Origin: Reticulitermes speratus
Taxonomy: Eukaryota; Arthropoda; Insecta; Blattodea; Rhinotermitidae
Assembly (NCBI GenBank): GCA_021186555.1
Contig: JAJKFL010000008.1
Span: 11,153,936-11,217,935 of the forward strand
Length of the DNA: 64,000 bases
Direction: 5' to 3'
The notes under the pieces were generated by a model. The model did no database searches. It worked only from the letters and a program-made list of their open reading frames with translations, and was not told where the DNA came from. Position 1 is the stretch's first letter; each line of letters starts with the position of its first letter. This document shows positions 51,478-61,624 of this stretch, piece by piece. Made by a program: the position numbers and the translations under genes.

Positions 51478-52329
51478 TACTTTGAAATCCACGTATAGAA
51501 GCAAAAGAAGTACATCTGTCTTCATGTTGCATCGAAAGTAACCGAGTGGTTTTTAACACTGCCAGTCTGTACTACAGGATACGATGCTGTGTGTGAAGCA
51601 TGGCGATCGATCCGTTCTGTATAAGAGCAGCGGTCTGATGTTAAACTGTTCGCCGCAATTTCGGGAAAACTTTTACAAACGCGGAAAGTCTAAATCAGAC
51701 GTCGCATAGTTTAGTCGTACGAGCATATCTGTGTGTAGGTAACTGCAGGGAATTCAGCACAAAAAAAGAAAAACGTCTGCAGAAAAACTTGCTGCTATCT
51801 AAGCAATTTTCGAAACATGTCTCTTGGGGCGCTTTGTCGAGAAGTTCATTCCCCGTCTCTCAAGACATTTCTCTTCAAGCACGATTTTAACAAATTTACA
51901 GCAAAGAAGTACTTTAAATAGAGAACGAAATGTCGTGCCAATGACAAAGTTTGCTTTGCGAGAACAATGACCAGCGGGACAAAGCCCCGATGGAATTACA
52001 ACCTGTTTTTCGTTTGCTTTCTGCTTTGTTTCCTTTTTTCTGTCGGCATTTCACTTCGTGGTTTACGGAGACAAATGTTAAATATTAAAGATCCAAAACT
52101 TGGTACGCCATTTTTTTCTTCTGATATTGCCTCGAAGAACAAAATACGGACTGTAAGTAAGATTTGCTGTTCTCACGGCGATGGATGTGAAGATCGCTTT
52201 CAGAATTATATAGTTTTTGGAGTTTAAAAATACAACCCACTGAGCACAATGTTTCGCTCTGGGCTTGCCACAGGACACAAGGAAACGAAATAAATGCAAA
52301 AGTAGGCAGACAGCGAGAGAAGAGGGGGA
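51478..52329. other. No confident gene; 86-codon frame 51967-52227
   Basis: The frame starts MTSGTKPRWNYNLFFVCFLL and continues CFLFSVGISLRGL, one hydrophobic segment near residues 11-29 followed by a Lys-rich part. It could be read as a small membrane-anchored peptide, but codon bias or conservation cannot be judged, and its compositional context is ordinary. Confidence 0.25.
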
Positions 52330-52490
52330 TCGGGTTCGATCCCAGGCAAGTCAAAGTGCGGTTTGTGATGGAAGGGGCCACTCGTATTGGGTATTCGGTT
52401 CATTCCACCAGGGTTTCATACTCATGATCATTCTACTACCATACACGTTACATAACCTTGGAAACTGACAGCGTCGTTAATTAAACGCTT
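52330..52490 (+). repeat. tRNA-derived SINE, family A (from B box)
   Basis: Intact B box CGGGTTCGATCCCAGGCAAG, body GTGCGGTTTGTGATGGA and GGTTCATTCCACCAGGGTTT, tail GGAAACTGACAGCGTCGTTA as in the 15.45 kb copy. Confidence 0.75.
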
Positions 52491-53064
52491 GTCTGTACAG
52501 CGTCATTCTTATTCCTCCGCGGCCTCGAAATACAGCTAATTGCATAAAGACAAGAAATTCAGTGAAGAGCTCTGGGAATATAATATTTTCAAGGTCTACG
52601 ATACAAGGTACGATACGTAATGTTCTCCCTGCAAGTATGCAATGTCGATACGCGACGAAGTAATTCCGATCGCATTACCTCCGGGATAAACGGAATCCAG
52701 TATTGGTGAATGTTAGGTTTGGCCGGTGGAATTTTGAAGCGGAAGGCCAGAGCGAGTCACTTGTACAGCAATACCGATAGCAGATTGGCGGACGAAACAA
52801 AACAAAAATTATAGCATTGCCATATCAGATACAGAGTAGGCCCGTCCGCCAGCTCCGCTGGGCTCTCCACCGGCCAGAAACTAACAAATGATCTCTAACC
52901 ACTGGATAAAAGACTGGACAATCGCCACAACTGGGCTGGAAGCGTGGATAAACTCCGAACGTTGGATTCGGGCGCCTCTCTCATTGCTGACTCAGCTATC
53001 CTAACTCTTTGGCTCTTTTCAACATTTGAAATCAGTGTTGCACAAAATGCAAAAACTGGAGTTA
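52491..53064. other. No supported feature
   Basis: Nothing recognised; 91-112 codon frames at 52895-53233 straddle the SINE. Confidence 0.5.
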
Positions 53065-53345
53065 CGCCAGTTACGGGCTGGACGGTCCGGGGTTTGAACC
53101 CGGTGAGGTCAAGAATTTTATATTCTCTATACCCGTCCAGATCCACCTCGCAGCCAAACCAGCCTCGTGTGCAATGGATAACAGGTGTCTTTCCCGGGGG
53201 TAAAGCGGCCAGGACGTAGCGTTGACCACCCACCCATACTTAGCACCGAGTTTCAAGAAAGATTAAAAGCTATACCTCTACATGCCCCCCCCCCTCCCGA
53301 GCCTTCATGGCCTGTTATAGGGAGAACTTTACCTTTTACCTTTAA
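53065..53345 (+). repeat. tRNA-derived SINE, family B, full 3' end
   Basis: B box CGGGGTTTGAACCCGGTGAG; body CCCGTCCAGATCCACCTCGC, GGGGGTAAAGCGGCCAGGAC; 3' terminus TCATGGCCTGTTATAGGGAG, AACTTTACCTTTTACCTTTA. This terminus is the source type for the tandem array 330 bp downstream. Confidence 0.85.
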
Positions 53346-53676
53346 CTAAGGCCAGTTTTCACACTTAATTCCTTCTACACACAATACCATTTATACGGAA
53401 CGCCCACCAGTAAGCGGACCTAACTAGTTACCTCCTGCAGGTAGATAACAATCCTAATATAAGGCACAGACATTGTATCCCGACTAATAACTCATAAACG
53501 CATCTGACCTTGTATATTGTTGAAAGAATACGCCCTCTGGTTAGATAGATCTATCCGATTATACCCACATTGGGACGCAGCCGTTCAACACAAATTACAA
53601 TATATTATAAGGCACACTGCGTTACCTTCCTCCAAGGAACGCTACCGGATTATACGTAACTACACGAAGCACAGTA
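53346..53676. other. No supported feature
   Basis: Nothing recognised. Confidence 0.5.
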
Positions 53677-53955
53677 AGGTAAGGTAAGGTAAAGTTCACC
53701 CTAGAACAGGTAAGTAAGGTAAGGTAAAGTTCACCCTAGAACAGGTAAGTAAGGTAAGGTAAAGTTCACCCTAGAACAGGCAAGTAAGGTAAGGTAAAGT
53801 TCACCCTAGAACAGGTAAGGTAAGGTAAAGTTCACCCTAGAACAGGTAAGTAAGGTAAGGTAAAGTTCACCAAAGTAGAAAGGTAAGTAAGGTAAGGTAA
53901 AGTTCACCCTAGAACAGGTAAGTAAGGTAAGGTAAAGTTCACCCTAGAACAGGCC
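53677..53955. repeat. 35-bp tandem array made of SINE-B 3' tails, ~8 copies
   Basis: Unit AAGGTAAGGTAAAGTTCACC, CTAGAACAGGTAAGT. The last copy runs directly into CATGAAGGCCCAGAAGG of the minus-strand SINE B, so each unit equals the SINE's 3' terminus in reverse. One copy reads CACCAAAGTAGAAAGG. Confidence 0.93.
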
Positions 53956-54150
53956 ATGAAGGCCCAGAAGGGGAGTATAGGTACAGCTCTACTCTTTCCT
54001 TAACCTCGGCGCTAGATGGGGGTTGGTGGTAAACTCCACGCCCCGGCCCCTTTACCCCCGGGAATGACCCGGTACCCATTGTACAGGAGGCTGAGTGGGC
54101 CCCAGGGCCGGTCTGGACGGGTGTTGAATATCTCGCCCCCACCAGGATTA
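53950..54150 (-). repeat. tRNA-derived SINE, family B (array parent)
   Basis: Minus strand: GGGGCGAGATATTCAACACC, CGTCCAGACCGGCCCTGGGG, GGGTACCGGGTCATTCCCGG; tail GAGCTGTACCTATACTCCCC and GCCTTCATGGCCTGTTCTAG. The tRNA-like head is missing. Confidence 0.85.
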
Positions 54151-54154
54151 AAAG

Positions 54155-54470
54155 CCAATCGCTTCCCAACTAGTTAAGAAATTCCCCTCATTTTATGGAA
54201 CCTGACAGTTCATCACCGCGATCACAAGACCCCGCGACTCGTCCCTATCCTGAGCCAGATAAATCAAGTCCAAGCCCCGCATCCTAATTCTTGAAGATCC
54301 ACTTAAATATTCTTCCAACTACGCCCATGTCTTCCAAGTTGTCTCTTTCCCACAGGTTTCTCCACCAAACCTGTACGCGCCTCTCCTGTCCCCCATACGT
54401 GCCACATGCCCCGCCCATCTCATTCTTATTTCATCACCCGAATAATATTTGGTGAGGAGTAGAGATCACA
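54155..54470 (-). pseudogene. LINE ORF2 3' end (family L1), decayed
   Basis: Minus strand words: RMRWAGHVARMG-like (CCACATGCCCCGCCCATCTC), CTACGCCCATGTCTTCCAAG (GRPRRR region), CCTATCCTGAGCCAGATAAA (DLAQDRD region), TTCATCACCGCGATCACAAG (VNAVMN region). Frameshifts throughout. Confidence 0.7.
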
Positions 54471-55068
54471 GAGCTCCTCACTGGAATTATTCGTAACTAA
54501 TTCCACGAAACAGAGCTCCTTTTAAACTAATATTCACTGAGGAAGAAATTCACGGCCTTCTATCGTTATTGTCTGTCGCTATACTGAACCTGTGGCACAT
54601 TTTTCAGCCTTGAAAGATCCTTTCTCGGGAACTTATAACACAGCACGGTATATCAAAACATATGCATAATATACATTTGCCATCAGAATGCACAACATTT
54701 ATCCAAACGCCTTTCCGGCCCTTTTCTAAGGGTTTATTGGCGATACACAAGAGACAGTGGAGCCACTGACTGGCATCGATGTTCTCCCAGTATAATTTTT
54801 GGTCTAAAATTCACGTTATTTTTCAACATGAATTCCATACAGGCCTGTACTCACAGAAAACACAGATAGATACAGAATCACAGAACACCAATATATCAGA
54901 CCGACCTGTAAACTGCTCTACGTCATATTCTTTTCACCCTAAAGATTGTCTGCTTAAGGGAACACGTTTTACAAAAACTCGATCACCTTTATTGACTATG
55001 GAAAATGAATTACGCCTAGATATTACGCTTCAAATTGTGTTATTAAAGTTGTCACTGAGAAGAATATG
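54471..55068. other. No supported feature
   Basis: A 96-codon plus frame (54779-55069) is unrecognised. Confidence 0.45.
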
Positions 55069-55150
55069 AAGACTACGGTCTTCTGGGATATGACGCCGTG
55101 TAAGTTTCATAGAGTGGTATCAAAGTTTCGGAGAAACCTGCTGCTTCATT
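55069..55150 (+). repeat. Hairpin-family fragment
   Basis: GGTCTTCTGGGATATGACGC, CGTGTAAG and CAAAGTTTCGGAGAAACC match one arm of the 29.87 kb unit. No inverted partner. Confidence 0.45.
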
Positions 55151-55220
55151 TCATAAAATCTCACATAGTTGTTATGGTCTCCATTACGACAGTTAGCACA
55201 CGTCACTGATAAATACAATT

Positions 55221-56566
55221 ACAGACACACCCCGACGTACACAATTTCAGATCTACGCAATTTTAAGAAAGTTAAAAAAACTGAAATAATAACATTTTTG
55301 AAACGCGGGCCGAATTTTACCATGCGGGACTAAAAGCGCAATTGGAAGAATACTGCTGGGCGATAACACAGGCGGCGGGGCGGTCATGCTGCTGCCGATC
55401 AGGTTCCGGTGTGTTGGGAGTTTGGATTTCAACTGTACTCCCTTACATATACACACACAGCTGACCACACGTATACTCACATATACACACACAGCTGACC
55501 ACACGTATACTCACATATACACACACAGCTGACCACACGTATACTCACATATACACACACAGCTGGCCACACGTATACTCACATATACACACACAGCTGG
55601 CCACACGTATACTCACATATACACACACAGCTTACCACACGTATACTCACATATACACACACAGCTGGCACACGTATACTCACATATACACACACAGCTA
55701 CCAATGTATACTCACATATACACACACAGCTAGCCACACGTATACTCACATATACACACACAGCTGGCCACACGTATACTCACATATACACACACAGCTA
55801 CCATACGTATACTCACATATACACACACAGCTGGCCACACGTATACTCACATATACACACACAGCTGCCAACGTATACTCACATATACACACAAGCTGGC
55901 CACACGTATACTCACATATACACACACAGCTGGCCACACGTATACTCACATATACACACAGCTGGCCACACGTATACTCACATATACACACACAGCTGGC
56001 CACATGTATACTCACATATACACACACAGCTTACCACATGTATACTCCACATTACCACACACAGCGTATGCACTAGTGGATTACTAAACGTATGACACAA
56101 CACAGCTTGACCATAAAGTCGTATACTCACATATACACACACAGCTGGCCACACGTATACTCACATATACACACACAGCTGGCCACACGTATACTCACAT
56201 ATACACACACAGCTGGCCACACGTATACTCACATATACACACACAGCTGGCCACACGTATACTCACATATACACACACAGCTGGCCACACGTATACTCAC
56301 ATATACACACACAGCTGGCCACACGTATACTCACATATACACACACAGCTGGCCACATGTATACTCACATACACACACACAGCTGACCACACGTATACTC
56401 ACATATACACACACAGCTGGCCACACGTATACTCACATATACACACACAGCTGGCCACATGTATACTCACATACACACACACAGCTGACCACATGTATAC
56501 TCACGCAGCAGTTACGCACCGGACCTTCCGGAGCGTAACTGCTGCGTAAGTCGGGGAGTGTTTGTA
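55221..56566 (+). mobile_element. TIR element carrying a 1-kb minisatellite
   Basis: Ends ACAGACACACCCCGACGTAC and, inverted, ACAAACACTCCCCGACTTAC. The left non-repetitive part (GCAATTTTAAGAAAGTTAAA, GCGATAACACAGGCGGCG, GTTCCGGTGTGTTGGGAG) and the right part (CGCACCGGACCTTCCGGAGC) are reverse-colinear with 43603-43945. Non-coding apart from frames across the array. Confidence 0.8.
55440..56505. repeat. 34-bp minisatellite, ~29 copies in two blocks
   Basis: Unit ACACGTATACTCACATATAC, ACACACAGCTGGCC. Block 1 is 55440-56060, block 2 is 56118-56505, separated by about 57 bp of non-repeat DNA. Since 34 is not a multiple of 3 and no register has a stop, long frames arise on both strands (148 codons at 56092-56538; 64-93 on the minus strand). 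They read as Tyr-Thr-His-Ile or Cys-Val-Tyr-Val repeats and should not be called genes. Confidence 0.95.
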
Positions 56567-57262
56567 ACGGTAAGACCTGAACATCAGGATTGATCATAAA
56601 AGTCGTCTAATTGACTTCAGTATCTTTCAGAGCGATCGTGTAAGTGCACATAAAAACAGCCCCGAGCTGCGGTAGTGCTCTAGAAGTGTATCTGCGTGGC
56701 GCCCAGTTCCAATCCCGGCCTGGAACATGCTATCCTGAGGTATTACCCTGCTTTCCTTAGTCCCCCTAGAGCAATGCCTATGTATTACCTCGACTGGCCC
56801 CTTAATTTCCTTCTAAATCCTCTTCCATTCATCATACATCGATCATCATCTTTCGACGTCGTATAGTCTGCAATACTGACACGGTCGTACAAACAAAAGA
56901 TAAGGTAACGTGATAGCTTACAGAATTTCAACAACACAGGCCATAGGCGTGGGACTGCAATTACTAGTAAGTGTAGATTACGTATCAAATTAATCAGACA
57001 GCACGTCTGATACATACGCGGATATCGCAAATTACTTTTACGCATGAATTATGCAATTAAACAGACGCATGCGCAATTGATAGCCGTTTGGCCTATGTAG
57101 TTTCTCCTGAGAGCTCAGTGAAAGGTAACGTCAGTTGAGCCTTTCACGTTGTATGCGTCATACGCCAGCAGCACAAGCTGCGACCGAGGCAAAATATATC
57201 CTTTAAATAAATCCGGTACTGATGTTACATCCTATCGCAACACAACGTAGTCAGATTCATAA
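56567..57262. other. No supported feature
   Basis: An 86-codon minus frame (56785-57045) is unrecognised. Confidence 0.5.
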
Positions 57263-57338
57263 ACTGTCAACAAACGAATGTAATACCAATGTCAACACAC
57301 GTGCAATAGTATTTTGTTGTACTTTAATTACAGGGTAT

Positions 57339-57382
57339 CCTCCAACATGTTTCAGCCACTTATGTGGCCATCTTCAGGGAGG
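57339..57382 (-). ncRNA. Hammerhead ribozyme motif (minus strand)
   Basis: Same sequence as 16000-16043: CCTCC, CTGAAGA, T, GGCCAC/GTGGCT, GAA, AC-AT-GT, U, GGAGG. GUU triplet. Confidence 0.65.
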
Positions 57383-57640
57383 TATAAACAAGAATACAAT
57401 CACAATTATAAAAGTATCAGAAACACTCCACAATTGAAAATAATCATATAACCAGAGTATAAGTCACAGTTAGAAGGTAATTATAAAAATAAGTTTAAAA
57501 TTTAGAGATAAAATGTTGAGTTAAAAAATTGTTGTGAAGTGTGCCATAGTATTTTGGATGGTGTGAACAGAAGGTGCATGCAGTAAACCGCCATCCAAGT
57601 AGAATAGTTCCGATGTAAACAGTACGGTTGACCACTCCGA

Positions 57641-57684
57641 ACTCCCTGAAGACAGCCACACAAGTGACCGAAACATGTTTGAGG
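57641..57684 (+). ncRNA. Degenerate hammerhead motif
   Basis: ACTCC, CTGAAGA, C, helix II AGCCAC/GTGACC (two mismatches), GAA, AC-AT-GT, U, TGAGG. The core is kept but both helices are weakened. Confidence 0.5.
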
Positions 57685-57784
57685 ATGCCCCGTAATTAAA
57701 CTACATCAAAATGCTATTATATTCATTGATTAATGTACGGAATATGAACCATATACTGTCAACAAGTTAGGAAATGTACCCACA

Positions 57785-58060
57785 GCGTGGTTGAGGCACT
57801 GCGCTACAAGCCGGAAGGTCGCGGGTTCGATTGCCGATGATGTCATTGGAATTTTTCATTGACATAATCCTTTCGGTCGCACTATGGCCCTAGGGTCGAC
57901 TCAGCTCTAACAGAAATGAGTACAAGGAATATATTTTTGGACGTAAACGCGGCCGGTGCGTAGGGCTGACAACCTGGGAGCCTCAACCTCCTGGAAGTCT
58001 AAGGGCCTGTCCAGGCCTGTAATGGGATTGATTTACCTTACCCTTAGCGTAACAATACTG
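57785..58060 (+). repeat. tRNA-derived SINE, family D, copy 2
   Basis: Head GCGTGGTTGAGGCACTGCGC, B box GTCGCGGGTTCGATTGCCGA, body GGGTCGACTCAGCTCTAACA and GAAATGAGTACAAGGAATAT, 3' part CCTGTCCAGGCCTGTAATGG then TTTACCTTACCCTTA. Confidence 0.85.
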
Positions 58061-58694
58061 GCCCATTCGTTCTCTTTATCTTGCGTACGGCTTATGGAAA
58101 ATAAAAGAGCCACTTTGCATAGAACAAGTTTCATTTATCTGTACAGCGTCATGCCGTTCCGGCGAATTCTCTGCAGTACGCCCTTACTGATAACAGTCTC
58201 TATGTGGACACGACGTCGTAGGCCTATGTTATGAAGACTACGGCAACGCAAAACCTGGCGACCTTCAAGTATTGAATGTATTCATGTATTGTTTTTTTGC
58301 ACGCAGTTTCCGCTTACCTTCTCAGAAATGCGCAAATTCAAAACATTAATTTAAATGTAAATTTCTGGTTGAGGGTCAGGACGTCTAAATGCTGGATTAC
58401 TTCGACAAGACGCGTGCAGCAAAGATGGGCTGCTTCTGCGGAAACTGACTGTTTTTGAACAACAATTACTTAATACTGTATCAGGCTACATTTTATAGAC
58501 TCCAGCTCAAACCCCAGTAGAGATGTTTCTTAATGTACCGTGCCAACAGAGAGCACAGACAGGAGTTACGAACACTGTCAAGTATTCACGATTTGTTTTG
58601 TTCCGCTAATGTGGGAGACCAAATTTTAAATTTCAATCTTTACGTTTTGAGACAGCAAAGGAGACGACGTGGGAATATGGACTGAACTAAAGGA
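58061..58694. other. No supported feature
   Basis: Short frames only (60-92 codons). Confidence 0.5.
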
Positions 58695-58968
58695 AGCATT
58701 TTTAAGGGCCCCGCAGCAGAGGCTACGGACGCACCGCAGCCTTGAGGCTTATTGTACAACCCTGTGATGAAAATTACGATTCGTTTTTTTTTTCCGTGTA
58801 CTGGAGCACCGGTGGAATGAAATTGACAGGGAAAACAGAAATACTCGGGGAAAAACCTGTCCCAGTGCCACTCTGTCCACCATAAATCCCACATGGACTG
58901 ACCCGGGATCGAGCCCGCGCCTCCGCGATGGGAGGCCGGCGACTAACCGCCTGAGCCATGGCACGGCC
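58695..58968 (-). repeat. tRNA-derived SINE, family A, full length
   Basis: Minus-strand head GGGCCGTGCCATGGCTCAGG, CGCCGGCCTCCCATCGCGGA; B box GCGGGCTCGATCCCGGGTCA; body GTGGGATTTATGGTGGACAG; 3' part GGCTGCGGTGCGTCCGTAGC. Colinear with 46553-46830. Confidence 0.9.
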
Positions 58969-59167
58969 CAAGTGGAGAAGATAAAGAAAATTACGATTTA
59001 CTGTAATATTGTGTAATGTCCACCGTGACAACGACATATGCTTGCGAAAATTACGAGATTTACTGCTGTAATATCATACTGATGGAAGTAAAAGCTTGGT
59101 AAATTAAACAGCCCGGCACATTTATATGGCAGCCAAACTTGGACCAACAATAATAAAAACTGAACAT

Positions 59168-59270
59168 TCAGGTCTTCTGGGTTGTTACGCCGTGTCGAAT
59201 GGTAACTATTTACCAGCTAACACGGCTTAACGTCTCCGCGGACTTGAAGCTCCAGCAACACCGCTGTGGG
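59168..59270 (+). repeat. Hairpin-family member
   Basis: GGTCTTCTGGGTTGTTACGC, CGTGTCGAATGGTAACTATT, TACCAGCTAACACGGCTTAA: the terminal word plus a GTGTC/AACACGG mini-inversion. Confidence 0.5.
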
Positions 59271-59648
59271 AACCTCACATCTCGCAAACAGCAAGGACAA
59301 CGAAAGTCTTGAGCACCATTAAACGATGTACTGAAAGAGTTAAATTAAATGTACAGCTGTATACCTGTAATTAAACATCTATTCAATGAACAATAAAGTA
59401 GACTGTCAAAAAGGAAACTGGGTGAGTCGCAGACTTTCAAGCTTGCGTTCAAATGCAAGCTATCGAGACATTGAGTTAGATATAGGCACACCACATAACA
59501 TGGCTATGACGTCAGAACAAGCACGGGATTAAACGGTGAAGGGAAGAAGAAGGAGAAGAAGAAGAAGAAGGAGAACAAGACGAAAAACAAGAAGAAAAAG
59601 AAAAACTCGAACTGGAGTAAGAGATGACACAATCACAGCGGAGGTGCT
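59271..59648. other. No gene; (AAG)n at 59543-59605
   Basis: A GAAGAAGAAG-type microsatellite; nothing else. Confidence 0.6.
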
Positions 59649-59770
59649 AAAGATTCAAGTCTTCTAGGATGTTACGCAGTGTTTCTGGGTAAACAATTAC
59701 AGACGTTTCGAAGCCGGTTACTATTTACCCAACGACTGTAACGTGACATCCCAGAAGACCTGAATCTTCC
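59649..59770. mobile_element. 120-bp hairpin element, intact
   Basis: Left AAGATTCAAGTCTTCTAGGA, TGTTACGCAGT; right ACTGTAACGTGACATCCCAG, AAGACCTGAATCTT, inverted with few mismatches, around GTTTCGAAGCCGGTTACTAT. The most complete small member of the TCTTCTGGGATGTTACGC family. Confidence 0.75.
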
Positions 59771-60119
59771 ATCGTACTAGACTTCTTCCGACTTCCTAAT
59801 TTTCAGGACTTCTATTCTTTAAACGCCAAACTCTGTCCTCAGAGTCTACATAAGTTAATTTAGGCGGCATCTAATTATCGACGCCATGTCTCTATCAGCA
59901 AGCCAAAATCTCCATCCTGAACCTCTCTCCCTCACAACTGTCGACAAACCCACCTACAGGCACGTCAGTGAGAGAGACCTCAGCCAAGGTTCTGTGCAAA
60001 CGTAACACAGTGGACATCACAAAGTGTTATGATTGTGTTTACACTAATAATGTCGTTACGTGTTCCGTTTAACAACGGTATCATTCGGTAGCGTAGATGG
60101 TGTTGACTGAAATATGAGT
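59771..60119. other. No supported feature
   Basis: Nothing recognised. Confidence 0.5.
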
Positions 60120-60283
60120 GTCAAGCACTGATGGAATGTGACAGAGGAAAAACGAAGTATGCTACTCGAAGAAAATGTTATCCCAGTGCCACTCTGTCCG
60201 CCACAAATCCTACACGTACTGCCTTGGGTTTGAACCCAGGAATCGGGGTGAGATGCCGGTGACTTGCAGCCTGAGAATGGCAT
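60120..60283 (-). repeat. tRNA-derived SINE, family A
   Basis: Minus strand: CATGCCATTCTCAGGCTGCA, B box CTGGGTTCAAACCCAAGGCA, body GTAGGATTTGTGGCGGACAG, ending CACATTCCATCAGTGCTTGA. Confidence 0.75.
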
Positions 60284-60614
60284 GTAATACACAAAATAAC
60301 ATGGGTGTGTATGATTACCCAGCATTCCAGGACGGGTATTACAGCGTTTAAGAAACTTCTTATGAATATGGATTTGGTCTTCACTCACTTGTCCGTTATT
60401 CCCCGCTGGCCCTGAGTACACAAGACTAAAGTATGTATGGCAAAACCAAAGACAGTCGTTGTCACTGCTGAAGGTTATTCATGCCACTTCTAAGAAATAT
60501 ATCACTGTTACATATACACACATACACATACCTTAAGAGATGAAGACTAGAACGCAAAGCAGTCTGGCACCTATGCAAATTCACACATTTTCATGTTTTT
60601 CTAATACCTGCAGT
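60284..60614. other. No supported feature
   Basis: Nothing recognised apart from a short CATA tract near 60515. Confidence 0.5.
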
Positions 60615-60885
60615 TGGGGCCGATGTCAGTACAACGACCAGGCTACATAATGAGCGACGGGACAATCGGGGTTCGACTCCCGGCAGTAGAAGATACTTCT
60701 TTCATCTCCAGTTACGTCCCCCACCCGGCCTCCTAGCCAGTAGGTACCATGCGTTGCTTCCAGGGTAAAAACGGTTGACGCGTGAAGCTGATTAATGACC
60801 TCCGTCCAGTGTCAACGTTAAGAATGAGTGAAACTATACCTCCATTAGCCTACACGCATTCATGTCGTGAAATTTAACTAAGTGA
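60615..60885 (+). repeat. tRNA-derived SINE, family B, near full length
   Basis: GGGCCGATGTCAGTACAACG, intact B box CGGGGTTCGACTCCCGGCAG, GGCCTCCTAGCCAGTAGGTA, tail AATGAGTGAAACTATACCTC. Confidence 0.85.
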
Positions 60886-61330
60886 AGAAACGACTTCACT
60901 TCTTTGTAGGGAATACAGGTTTACAGTATTAGCAGCGTGTCCATCCACGAAAACTTTACACCAAATAACAGGGTTCCAAGAAATGTGGTACAAATATGTC
61001 AGTAGTGGCCACCTCAACTTTGTACAAATTTTGACTACCTACTGTCAGTAATACCAACATTACAGTACTGCAGGCTTTAGAGAAGAGGACAACATTAAAA
61101 CAGGATCCTGCAGTTCATGTCGTTAATACAAATAACAAAAACATATGCAACTTTTGTTTACACTCTCAGGCAGCAAAACAAATTTCAACGCGTCGGTGAT
61201 ACGCTTATACCTGACAAATTAAACACACTGGAAGCCAGCACAGTTAACTAATCAGTGAACTGTAAATTATTAATTTAGATCGTTAAAATAAATCGATTAT
61301 GTAAAATGCGGTTGGGATTCCCCAGCTATT
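60886..61330. other. No supported feature
   Basis: Nothing recognised. Confidence 0.5.
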
Positions 61331-61375
61331 GTATTCCTCCGACATGTTTCGGCGCCTTTGGATCATCATAAACGA
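61331..61375 (-). ncRNA. PLE-type hammerhead remnant (minus strand)
   Basis: Minus strand: ATGATGATCCAAAGGCGCC, GAAACATGTC, GGAGGAATAC. It keeps GATGA, GAAAC, stem III AC-AT-GT and an ideal GUC triplet. Helix II is poor and the 5' strand of stem I does not pair. Represents a third sequence subfamily. Confidence 0.45.
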
Positions 61376-61624
61376 ATTCGAAACAAAACAACTTATACAA
61401 GTACTTGAAGGATTTACATCTGCGGTTATACACAAAAGGTAAGCACATTGATATAAACGTTCAATGAACTAGAATCAAATCCCTATGTAAAACTCAGTGC
61501 CTGTTATATCCTTAATAAAACTTGGATCTTATAAAACTAGCAATTTCGGCGGGGTAGGCCTAAATTGCGGATAATTTTCGGAGAAATTCTTTCGTGTGTG
61601 GAACCCTAATTTTTCTTATTCTTT

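Larger units (their letters stand above)
57274..57754. mobile_element. PLE-like element with paired hammerheads, copy 57 kb
   Basis: 481 bp flanked by an exact 11-bp direct repeat ACTGTCAACAA (57263-57273 and 57755-57765). The left arm shares CAGGGTATCCTCCAACATGT and flanks with the 16 kb copy. The right arm has the inverted partner with ATTAATGTACGGAATATGAA at its edge. The middle 200 bp is unique A/T-rich DNA. Confidence 0.87.
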
